Below the pieces are notes generated by a model. The model was not told where the DNA came from, made no database searches, and worked only from the letters and a program-made list of their open reading frames with translations. A program made the position numbers and the translations under genes. Source: Chitinophagaceae bacterium (GTDB lineage: Bacteria; Bacteroidota; Bacteroidia; Chitinophagales; Chitinophagaceae). From it: DNA of 7,733 nt. The stretch is taken from positions 1-7,733 of the forward strand of contig CANKGM010000085.1 of assembly GCA_947481355.1 (NCBI GenBank), in the 5' to 3' direction. The first letter of the stretch is position 1, and each line of letters begins with the position of its first letter. This document shows positions 1 to 6,363 of this stretch, piece after piece.

Positions 1-2323
1 GAAAAAATCCAAGTTGATATTTCCAACTCACGTTCTGGTCCCTGTTGTCATATGTTTGAGAGAAAACATTCTTATGGTTTGTGACATTTTGTAAATCAAG
101 TGATAGCGTTTGAGACACCTTATTTTTTTTGCTATTAAATGTATACCCAAGTTTTATATCCATTCTAAAATAGTTCGGGTATTGAGTTGAATAGACGTCT
201 GAAGATAATTGTTCTCGATTGCTATTTTGAGAACTTACCAAATCAATTGGGGTATAATACCTGCCCCCTGCATTCGTAAATTTAAAGTCAATACTTGTTT
301 TATTTCGTTTTCCTGTACCTACACTCCATTCTTTACCCGCCAATATATTGTAGACATATTTTCCATTGAAGGCTGTATTACGCTCAATGCCATCACTGCC
401 TGTATATTTTGAATTGTATAATGACGAAGTAAATAGACCATAATAACCCTTGCTAAAAAATTTCTCTATTGTGAGTTCAATTCCATAATTTTTTCCTGTA
501 CCCTTATTAATTAAATTATCTTCTAAGTCTGTTTTGAATCCTGCCCCTGTATTTAGCATGGAATAGCTACTTGAAAATGTATTGACAGGCACATTGTATA
601 AATATTGGTAATACATTTCTGTTTTAATCCGCCAGTCTTGAGCCGGTTGTAGGTTATGGCCTATAACGAAATGATTGCTTTTCGTAAAACCTAAGTCTTC
701 GTTATTGTAATTATATGTACCATCACCATTTTGTGTTTGTAAAAAATAGACATTAATGGGTTGCATTTGTGAATGAAGTCCATACCCAAATGTCAAATTA
801 CTTTTATCGCTTATGTCATATTTAAACCCCAGCCTTGGTTCTACCGAAGTCGAATTATTCAAAAAGAACTTCTGCGCATGAAGTCCTGTATTCACTGTAA
901 TTTTTTCTGACAGATTGTATTTTAATTGAGCATAGGCTTGAGCAAAATTGGTTTGGCTATTATAATCCCATAGTTGATTAAAATTGTCAGAAGGTCGTTG
1001 TTTTGTTTTATAATTAAGGTCTAGTCCTAATACTTGGTTCTCAATGCCTATTTTTAGGAATACTCTTGAATTAATTTTTGAATTATAAGAGGTGCTAAAA
1101 TTGTATCCAGTTTTTGCTGTTTTTGAAATTTCTCTTTGGTAGGAGACTTCAGAAATTCTATCAAAATCATAATTAGTCACATCGGTTTTGGAATAATTTA
1201 TTCCGATGGTTGTACTAAAGAATGATTTGTTATTAAGTTGTTTGTAATGGTTTAATCCAATAATTCCAATTTTGCTTGTAAAATCTGCTTGATTACCATT
1301 GCCATATAATGAATTTTTATTGCTTCCGCTTTCTAGATTAACTACACTTGTTCCCAAAATGCCAAATAGAGAAAACTTTCCAATTTTTGAGGTTCCACTA
1401 TTTATTTTAAAGGATAGGTCTTGATAAGTAGGAGTGGCAGTTGTTCCTATATCAATTCCCATGGATTGTGCAATACCTGCTAAAGAATATCTATACCCTA
1501 CTAAGTAAGAAGATCCCTTATCTTTATTTATTGGTCCTTCAGTAGTAGCTTCTAGACCTGTTATGACACCCAATTGTAATGTAGTTTCCCGCTTCTTATT
1601 GTTCCCATTTCTGAAACCTATATCAAATACTCCTGCATTGGCGTTGCCATACTCAGCTGGAAATGCAGAAGTAAAAAAATCAGAACTTTTTAACAAGTTG
1701 GTGTTTAACGCACTCACTGCACCTCCTGTAGTTCCTATAGATGCAAAATGATTGGGGTTAGTCACGTTCATCCCGTCAATTTTCCATAAAACCCCGGTAG
1801 GTGAATTTCCTCTAATTACTATATCATTTCTACTGTCATCTGGAGTGCTTACGCCAGCAAAATTTGCTGCAAGGCGTGCTGGATCACTCCTGCCTCCTGC
1901 ATAGCGATTAACTTCCTCTATCGAAAATGTTCGCGCACTTACTGTAGCCATTTTATTTATACTCGAAGACTTATTGGATGATTTAATAATAACATCTTTT
2001 AAGCTTTTGAAATCTTCCTCTAACGTAATATCTAGTATCGTTTCTTTGCCTGATACAACGATTATATTCGGTATCAACGATTCCTTATATCCTGAATAGG
2101 TGATTTTCAGATCATACCTTCCAGGATTGACTTCACTAAAAGTATAGATACCATTAGTGTCTGAAATGGTTGTTTTCTGAACATTTATAAGTTGAATTGT
2201 TGCACCATAAATAGGGTATTGAGCTAATTTATCTACTATTACTCCTCTAATATTTTGTTTATTATTTTGAGCGAATGTAAGGGTTGCAATTAGCGAAAGG
2301 ACAATAGTGTAGAATTGCTTCAT
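1..2323 (-). CDS. TonB-dependent outer-membrane receptor (3' end cut by the left edge)
   Basis: The frame is open from an ATG at 2323 to the left edge, giving 774 residues with no stop; I checked it codon by codon. An in-frame stop lies just upstream of the ATG, at 2336-2338. Residues 1-19 are a signal peptide ending FAQ. Residues about 25-105 match a carboxypeptidase-regulatory-like beta-sandwich (IRGVIVD, then GATIQL, DTNGIYTF, PGRYDLKITYSGY). About 125-240 form the plug (RTFSIEEVNRYAGG, IRGNSPTG at 170-177, WKIDGMNV at 180-187, PAEYGNANAGVFD). The remainder alternates as beta-barrel strands. The visible end, WKYQLGFF, resembles the last strands of this family, so probably only some 10-20 residues are missing. 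Such receptors import metal chelates, oligosaccharides or cofactors using TonB energy. It is the last visible gene of the sigma-factor operon, 29 bases after the Spy-like gene. A copper or other metal substrate is suggested only by context; no His- or Met-rich loop stands out. Confidence 0.93.
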   Translation of the reverse strand, partial: MKQFYTIVLSLIATLTFAQNNKQNIRGVIVDKLAQYPIYGATIQLINVQKTTISDTNGIYTFSEVNPGRYDLKITYSGYKESLIPNIIVVSGKETILDITLEEDFKSLKDVIIKSSNKSSSINKMATVSARTFSIEEVNRYAGGRSDPARLAANFAGVSTPDDSRNDIVIRGNSPTGVLWKIDGMNVTNPNHFASIGTTGGAVSALNTNLLKSSDFFTSAFPAEYGNANAGVFDIGFRNGNNKKRETTLQLGVITGLEATTEGPINKDKGSSYLVGYRYSLAGIAQSMGIDIGTTATPTYQDLSFKINSGTSKIGKFSLFGILGTSVVNLESGSNKNSLYGNGNQADFTSKIGIIGLNHYKQLNNKSFFSTTIGINYSKTDVTNYDFDRISEVSYQREISKTAKTGYNFSTSYNSKINSRVFLKIGIENQVLGLDLNYKTKQRPSDNFNQLWDYNSQTNFAQAYAQLKYNLSEKITVNTGLHAQKFFLNNSTSVEPRLGFKYDISDKSNLTFGYGLHSQMQPINVYFLQTQNGDGTYNYNNEDLGFTKSNHFVIGHNLQPAQDWRIKTEMYYQYLYNVPVNTFSSSYSMLNTGAGFKTDLEDNLINKGTGKNYGIELTIEKFFSKGYYGLFTSSLYNSKYTGSDGIERNTAFNGKYVYNILAGKEWSVGTGKRNKTSIDFKFTNAGGRYYTPIDLVSSQNSNREQLSSDVYSTQYPNYFRMDIKLGYTFNSKKNKVSQTLSLDLQNVTNHKNVFSQTYDNRDQNVSWKYQLGFF

Positions 2324-2352
2324 GTAGTTGAAGTGTTAGTGTTTAAAAATTA

Positions 2353-2754
2353 TTAATAATTATTATTGTTTCTGTGGAGGGGGCCTTGTTGATTGCCTTG
2401 TCCTGGCTTTTGGGACCTTAGTTTCAAGATGATTTCTTTATAACGTTTTACCTGATTTTCATTTAATACAGAAATTATTTTCTGATCTCTTTCAGATTCA
2501 ATGGCCTCTAATTGCTTGAGTTGAATTGGATTTGGTGGAGGCGTTTCGCCTTTCAACAGTTGATCAACCTGTGTAAAAAAATTACTAAATGCTTCGATAG
2601 TTATCTTCAGTTGAGTTGAATTCAGTTGTATTTCACTGCTAATAATTTCTTTTGTTTTCTTAATTCGTTCTTCCATGCTTGGTGGTGAACCTGGCTTTTG
2701 TGCACTTGCAGTAAATACAGAAAAAAATAAGATAGCACTAATAAATTCTTTCAT
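2353..2754 (-). CDS. Spy-like periplasmic LTxxQ-type protein
   Basis: This is a 133-residue secreted protein. I chose the ATG at 2754 because it puts a clean signal peptide at the N-terminus (MKEFISAILFFSVFTASAQ, cleavage after ASA). An in-frame ATG at 2796 would add 14 residues of unlikely sequence before it. The mature part is predicted to be helical and rich in Glu, Lys and Gln. Two degenerate LTxxQ motifs are visible: LNSTQ at 44-48 and LNENQ at 97-101, the latter followed by VKRYKEI. A Pro-rich linker lies at 71-76 and a Gln/Asn-rich tail ends in NNNNY. Spy and CpxP proteins are periplasmic chaperones or stress sensors induced by envelope damage, including by copper in E. coli. The gene follows the CnrX-like gene (84-base gap) and precedes the receptor. 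The family call rests on motif spacing and context rather than strong identity. Confidence 0.75.
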   Translation of the reverse strand: MKEFISAILFFSVFTASAQKPGSPPSMEERIKKTKEIISSEIQLNSTQLKITIEAFSNFFTQVDQLLKGETPPPNPIQLKQLEAIESERDQKIISVLNENQVKRYKEIILKLRSQKPGQGNQQGPLHRNNNNY

Positions 2755-2838
2755 ACTTTTTATAGTCAGATGTACTACTCCTACACAATCCTCCATAAGG
2801 ATTTGTTAATACCGCTAATGAATGTTGTTCGCACTAAT

Positions 2839-3345
2839 TTATTTACGGTATTCTGTTTGTGTGGTATCTTCTTTCATGGAATAGCACGGGCCTTGTTGAG
2901 GATTATTCACTGCATTAACCATTCTTTGAATTAATTCGTCAAATTTTGGTTTTTGTTCTACTGTGCATATAGCTCGAACTTTTTTAAAGTGTTCAAAAGT
3001 TAAAATGTCGAGTGATTGTATTGATGAACTAACTTTTGCAGCTGCACTATTCCTAATGCTGTCTATGATTTTATCCGATTTTAATAATTGAAAAAAAATA
3101 TCTTTGTTAATTTTAATCTGCTCTCTTATTTTTTTCGCATTCTCATTGTGTTCCTTTGCTAAATCAAAATATAGATCCTTTTGATGAGTGCTAAAATTTA
3201 GTTTTGTAGCTAAAAACTCTTTTGGAGAATTGTCTCGAGCGTGTTTAACATTTCCAATCCAATAGAATAGAAGGGTGGCTATATTAGCAACAATTAATAT
3301 GATAGTTAGCCAGCTGGTAAATTTATTTTTTCCAATATTTCTCAT
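2839..3345 (-). CDS. CnrX-like periplasmic heavy-metal sensor (Spy/CnrX fold)
   Basis: The protein has 168 residues, with a short basic cytoplasmic N-terminus, one membrane segment at about 11-30, and a helical periplasmic domain. The domain has the pattern of the metal-resistance/CnrX family: EFLATKLNFSTHQ at 43-55, DLAKEH at 61-66, KDIFFQLL at 81-88, then LTFEHFKKVRAICTVEQ at 115-131 and KFDELI at 134-139. His54, His66, His119 and Cys127 are candidate ligands; Cys154 lies in a short tail. In Cupriavidus, CnrX binds Ni or Co in the periplasm and controls release of the sigma factor CnrH by the anti-sigma CnrY. Here the gene sits directly after the anti-sigma candidate (11-base gap), in a block led by an ECF sigma gene, so the same role is inferred. 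The metal cannot be deduced; the neighbouring copper genes make copper the first guess. Confidence 0.82.
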   Translation of the reverse strand: MRNIGKNKFTSWLTIILIVANIATLLFYWIGNVKHARDNSPKEFLATKLNFSTHQKDLYFDLAKEHNENAKKIREQIKINKDIFFQLLKSDKIIDSIRNSAAAKVSSSIQSLDILTFEHFKKVRAICTVEQKPKFDELIQRMVNAVNNPQQGPCYSMKEDTTQTEYRK

Positions 3346-3356
3346 CTTATGACATT

Positions 3357-3650
3357 TTAATTTGTAATAGTTTGATCATACTCAGCTGCTAAGGCTTCAA
3401 TATGTTTGTCCGTATTGCTTTTAACTATATCTGTATCTTTTTCTATGAGAAGACTATTGATGAAAAGAAACATACTTAATGCACAAAGTCCCAAAATCGG
3501 ATTGATTGATAATCCAGTTACACGAGAAATAGACTCATCTTCCATCCTAGCAGATAATCTTGTATAGAAGAAGTTGGGAGAGCCAACTTCTTTCATATTC
3601 GAAAAGATAGTTAAATCATTTTCTAGCTTATCTTCTTGTAAATGTTTCAT
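3357..3650 (-). CDS. Small membrane-bound anti-sigma factor candidate (CnrY-like position)
   Basis: The product has 97 residues. The N-terminal half is cytoplasmic in character and contains the segment NFFYTRLSARMED at 26-38, predicted to be an amphipathic helix. A single hydrophobic span at about 50-69 (NPILGLCALSMFLFINSLLI) is followed by a roughly 28-residue acidic tail that would be periplasmic. I see no zinc-binding HxxxCxxC motif, so it is not a ZAS-type anti-sigma. It starts 9 bases after the sigma gene stop and ends 11 bases before the CnrX-like gene, indicating translational coupling. Its size, single span and position match CnrY (about 95 residues), which holds its sigma factor at the membrane. 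The function is inferred from topology and gene order; sequence similarity to CnrY itself is not evident. Confidence 0.75.
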   Translation of the reverse strand: MKHLQEDKLENDLTIFSNMKEVGSPNFFYTRLSARMEDESISRVTGLSINPILGLCALSMFLFINSLLIEKDTDIVKSNTDKHIEALAAEYDQTITN

Positions 3651-3659
3651 ATTATCTTT

Positions 3660-4223
3660 TTAAGAGTTATAGTAGTATTTTAATTTTTGCTTCAAATTTT
3701 CTTTCGCTCGGCTTAATAAAGACTCAAGCGCTTTTATGCTCAGTTTCATTATTTCACTTGCTTCCTCATGCTTCATGCCTTGAACTCGTATCAATGTAAA
3801 AGCGATTCGTTGTTTATCGGATAACTCACTAATGGCTTTAAAAATTTTGGTTGCCTTTTCTTTGTTTTCTTCTCTGATTCCAGGATTAAGGTATGCTGCA
3901 TCAATACTTTTTTCTTCTGTAGGCATCCACCACAGTGCAATGGAATTTAGACGTTGTCTATTTTTTTGCTTACGTATTTTTTCTAATGCCTTACGCACAG
4001 CAATTCTATAAATCCACGTAGCTAAGCTAGACTCTTCTTTAAATCCATGAATCGACTCATACACTTGAATAAAGGTTTCTTGAGCTGCATCCTCTGCCTC
4101 ATTCGCATTATGTAGGATATTCAGCACACTATAATATACCCTGTCCTGGTAATTTTCCACCAGTAACTTAAACGCAGGTTCCTCTCCTCGCCTTAACCTT
4201 GATATGAGCTCTTTTTCATTCAA
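3660..4223 (-). CDS. ECF-type RNA polymerase sigma factor (sigma-70 family), TTG start
   Basis: This 187-residue protein has sigma region 2 at about 8-86 and region 4 at about 126-179. Region 2 contains AFKLLVENYQDRVY, DAAQETFIQVYESI at 45-58, and the promoter-melting/-10 recognition stretch ATWIYRIAVRKALEKIRK. Region 4 contains LSDKQRIAFTLIRVQGMKHEE and the helix-turn-helix SIKALESLLSRAKENLK. The linker is a little longer than usual (about 90-125) and carries WWMP. The start has to be TTG at 4223: an in-frame TAG lies at 4229-4227, and the next in-frame Met is residue 100, beyond most of region 2. The first residues, MNEKELISRLRRGEE, fit the normal N-terminus of the family. It leads the leftward operon and is followed closely by the anti-sigma and sensor genes. 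It probably activates its own promoter and the divergent copper-oxidase promoter. Confidence 0.94.
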   Translation of the reverse strand: MNEKELISRLRRGEEPAFKLLVENYQDRVYYSVLNILHNANEAEDAAQETFIQVYESIHGFKEESSLATWIYRIAVRKALEKIRKQKNRQRLNSIALWWMPTEEKSIDAAYLNPGIREENKEKATKIFKAISELSDKQRIAFTLIRVQGMKHEEASEIMKLSIKALESLLSRAKENLKQKLKYYYNS

Positions 4224-4234
4224 AATCTACATAT

Positions 4235-4263
4235 AATAGATATTCAAGATGCTGAATTCCTTC
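4235..4263 (-). promoter_or_regulatory. Candidate ECF-type promoter of the sigma-factor operon
   Basis: Read on the minus strand, GAAGGAAT (4263-4256) is followed by exactly 15 bases and then TCTATT (4240-4235). The layout resembles ECF promoters, in which a GGAA-containing -35 element lies about 15-17 bases from a short -10 element such as TCTGA or GTC. The start codon is only 14 bases beyond the TCT, so the leader would be very short. The same element with the same spacing faces the other way upstream of the multicopper oxidase, which points to one sigma factor serving both. Assignment to the sigma gene next door is inference. Confidence 0.6.
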
Positions 4264-4289
4264 GGTAATTATTAAATATATTTTTAACA

Positions 4290-4318
4290 GAAGGAATATT
4301 CATTTTGAAACATCTGAT
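4290..4318 (+). promoter_or_regulatory. Candidate ECF-type promoter of the multicopper-oxidase operon
   Basis: GAAGGAAT (4290-4297) is followed by 15 bases and TCTGAT (4313-4318), matching the divergent sigma-operon promoter in sequence and spacing. TCTGA also equals a well-known ECF -10 form (E. coli sigma-E type). The ATG at 4336 lies 20 bases beyond the TCT, again implying a short leader. The 15-base spacers share TTGAA but are otherwise different, which argues for conserved promoter elements rather than a simple duplication. The -35 octamers of the two promoters form an 8-bp perfect inverted repeat around a 26-base AT-rich centre, so an operator for a separate regulator is the main alternative. 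Confidence 0.6.
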
Positions 4319-4335
4319 ATTAAAACCTAAAACAC

Positions 4336-5799
4336 ATGAATTTTGGTAAATTAAGTGCCTTATTTCTATTATCCTCAATTGTTTTGATTTCTTGTAGTAA
4401 GTCAGATGCATCTGGTGTTTCAGCCGACACGAGTACTGATACTAGTTTGTATAACGAACTTTTTGTGCCACCATTCATTACCGGTACTAACTTTAACCTA
4501 ACATTGGATAAAGCCACAAAGCAATTCAAGTCAGGTTCTGCTACAGCAACTTACGGTTATAACGGAAATAGTTTTTGGGGTCCGACGCTCATCATGAACC
4601 AAGGAGATGATGTGCAAATCAATGTTACCAATAATCTATCTGACCAAACTACGGTTCATTGGCATGGATTTCATATCCCTGCCATAATGGATGGCGGGCC
4701 ACATCAGATTATAGACGCAGGCGGTACATGGTCGCCCCATTTCAATGTAAAAAATAATGCCGGCACCTATTGGTACCATCCCCATCTTCATATGAAAACC
4801 TATGAACAACTTGCAAAAGGAGCCGGTGGTTTTATTATTGTGAAGGATCCTGTTGAATCTGCTTTGGCATTGCCAAGAACATATGGAACTGATGATATTC
4901 CATTGGTATTAACGAGCAGAAGGTTCAACTCAGACAATACCTTCGATATTACAGGAGCATATGGTGATTATCTGTTGACAAATGGTACTATGAATGCTCA
5001 AGTCACGTTACCTAAACAATATGTGCGCTTACGAATACTTAATGCTGAAATCGAGAGAGGGTATGATCTAGGCTTGAGTGATAATAGATCATTCGCTATT
5101 ATTGGGAATGATGGAGGCTTGTTAAATGCACCCGTTACAGTGAATAGAGTAAAAATAATGGCAGGTGAACGTGTTGAAATCTTGGTTAATCTTGGGGCAG
5201 ATGCATTAGGTAGCCGCATTGATTTAAAAGCGTATAATACTGGACAAAAATTTGGATTTCCAGGAGCAGAACCTGCTAACGCTGGCGATTTTGGGAGTTT
5301 ATTAAACAATAAAGATTTTAGTGTATTGCATATTAAGGTAGGTGCTAGTTCAGCAGAAGCTATTACATCATTACCAAGTACATTGGCGAATAATACGTAT
5401 TGGACAAATGCTGATGTAACAAATAGTAGAACGATTAATATCACTGGTGGACAAGCTGGCTCAGCTTTTACATTTGATAACAATACTTATGGATTTACAT
5501 CTATAAATCAAACTATCAAGCTAAATGATATTGAAAAATGGACTATTGTGAACAATAACATATTCGGACACTCTTTTCATGTTCATGACGTTCAGTTTAA
5601 AATTATAGCAAGAAGTTCTGGCGCAGTTGGTGAACACGAGTCAGGATGGAAAGACACCGTGTATGTGCCATTAGGGGAAACAGTTACTGTTATAGCAAAA
5701 TTTGATGATTTTGCAGATGCAGTTAATCCATACATGTATCATTGTCATTTTTCAAACCATGAAGATGGTGGTATGATGGGACAATTTTTAGTAAATTAA
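4336..5799 (+). CDS. Lipoprotein multicopper oxidase (CueO/CotA-like)
   Basis: This is a 487-residue oxidase. Residues 1-19 are a lipoprotein signal peptide with lipobox LISC, so Cys20 is lipidated and the enzyme sits on an envelope membrane. All copper motifs are present: HWHGFH at 108-113, YHPHLH at 147-152, HSFHVH at 412-417, and HCHFSNHEDGGMM at 469-481. By family comparison the type 1 ligands are His412, Cys470, His475 and Met480; the type 2/3 ligands are His108, His110, His148, His150, His415, His417, His469 and His471. The C-terminal motif is close to CueO (HCHLLEHEDTGMM). Length fits a three-cupredoxin enzyme. There is no obvious Met-rich insert like that of E. coli CueO. Likely role: oxidation of Cu(I) to the less permeant Cu(II), with oxygen reduced to water; phenol, siderophore or bilirubin oxidase activity is possible. 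It is the first gene of the rightward operon. The A-rich stretch before the ATG (AAAACCTAAAACAC) suits Bacteroidota initiation. Confidence 0.95.
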   Translation: MNFGKLSALFLLSSIVLISCSKSDASGVSADTSTDTSLYNELFVPPFITGTNFNLTLDKATKQFKSGSATATYGYNGNSFWGPTLIMNQGDDVQINVTNNLSDQTTVHWHGFHIPAIMDGGPHQIIDAGGTWSPHFNVKNNAGTYWYHPHLHMKTYEQLAKGAGGFIIVKDPVESALALPRTYGTDDIPLVLTSRRFNSDNTFDITGAYGDYLLTNGTMNAQVTLPKQYVRLRILNAEIERGYDLGLSDNRSFAIIGNDGGLLNAPVTVNRVKIMAGERVEILVNLGADALGSRIDLKAYNTGQKFGFPGAEPANAGDFGSLLNNKDFSVLHIKVGASSAEAITSLPSTLANNTYWTNADVTNSRTINITGGQAGSAFTFDNNTYGFTSINQTIKLNDIEKWTIVNNNIFGHSFHVHDVQFKIIARSSGAVGEHESGWKDTVYVPLGETVTVIAKFDDFADAVNPYMYHCHFSNHEDGGMMGQFLVN

Positions 5800-5805
5800 T
5801 TTACA

Positions 5806-6363
5806 TTGAAAGCAAACGCACTGTTTCTAGTATATATATGTGCTATGCTTTGGGTGGCATGTAATCAAATTCAAGCACCTCTTGATATAATTATCACAAA
5901 TACGGATAGTTCATTATTGAAGACGGATCATGGATGGACTTATAAAAATAAACCCTTTAATGGCTATGTAGTTGAAGTTGAAAATGATGGAAGCATTGTT
6001 TATAAGCTTCCAATTATAAATGGAAAAGAAAATGGCCTTGCAATCGGTTATTATAATTCCGGTGAAAAATTATTAGAAAGACAATTTTTTAAGGGTAAGA
6101 AACAAGGAGTTTTTAAACAATGGTGGCCAAATGGAAATTTGAGGTATTCATTTAATTACAATCATGACAAATATGATGGGAAGCAAACCATCTATTTTCA
6201 TTTTGGAAAAATGCAAGAAGAAAAAAATTACCTCAATGGAGTAGAAGAGGGAATACAACGAATCTGGGATTCAACGGGTAATTTAATTTCTAATTATACA
6301 GTGAAAAACAATAAAATGTATGGTGCTATTTCAGCAAAGGATTGTATGCCAGTTTTCCATTAA
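5806..6363 (+). CDS. MORN_2-repeat lipoprotein (YwqK-like), TTG start
   Basis: The product has 185 residues. The only reasonable start is TTG at 5806, since this frame is closed by TAA at 5797-5799, which is also the stop of the oxidase gene. The gap is 6 bases, so the two are translationally coupled. The N-terminus is a lipoprotein-like signal (hydrophobic 5-18, then VACN, Cys19). Five tandem repeats of about 24 residues cover roughly 51-170, each with the pattern G-x5-6-aromatic-x2-G-x15-NG; clear units are NGLAIGYYNSGEKLLERQFF and GVFKQWWPNGNLRYSF. These match MORN_2 repeats, found in proteins annotated as YwqK-family antitoxins. The protein ends with MYGAISAKDCMPVFH, carrying a second Cys at 180. 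Molecular function is unknown. Its position between a copper oxidase and a copper chaperone suggests an envelope role in copper handling or enzyme maturation. No toxin partner is visible. Confidence 0.85.
   Translation: MKANALFLVYICAMLWVACNQIQAPLDIIITNTDSSLLKTDHGWTYKNKPFNGYVVEVENDGSIVYKLPIINGKENGLAIGYYNSGEKLLERQFFKGKKQGVFKQWWPNGNLRYSFNYNHDKYDGKQTIYFHFGKMQEEKNYLNGVEEGIQRIWDSTGNLISNYTVKNNKMYGAISAKDCMPVFH

Noticed and set aside
209..412. Plus-strand open frame of 67 codons inside the receptor gene
   Set aside because: It lies antisense to a well-supported TonB-dependent receptor frame, has no family-like sequence and starts at no credible initiation site.
1563..1751. Plus-strand open frame of 62 codons inside the receptor gene
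   Set aside because: It is antisense to the conserved plug domain; the apparent coding potential is a shadow of that domain.
2346..2369. AT-rich near-palindromic stretch of TTAATAATTATT repeats
   Set aside because: It is mostly the Asn-rich C-terminal codons of the Spy-like gene plus its stop; low complexity explains it.
4256..4297. Inverted repeat ATTCCTTC/GAAGGAAT as the operator of a dimeric repressor
   Set aside because: The half-sites are 26 bases apart, each is followed by a matching TCT at 15 bases, and no other regulator gene is present; paired ECF promoters explain it better, though an operator is not excluded.
4320..4529. Minus-strand open frame of 69 codons overlapping the oxidase start
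   Set aside because: It is antisense to the lipoprotein signal peptide and the oxidase N-terminus, and it collides with the divergent promoter region.
4998..5483. Minus-strand open frame of 161 codons inside the multicopper oxidase
   Set aside because: It is antisense to an oxidase with all copper ligands intact, and its composition has no recognisable motif or signal.
5806..6363. Toxin-antitoxin module suggested by YwqK-like repeats
   Set aside because: The protein has a lipoprotein export signal and no toxin-like neighbour; both flanking genes are copper proteins.
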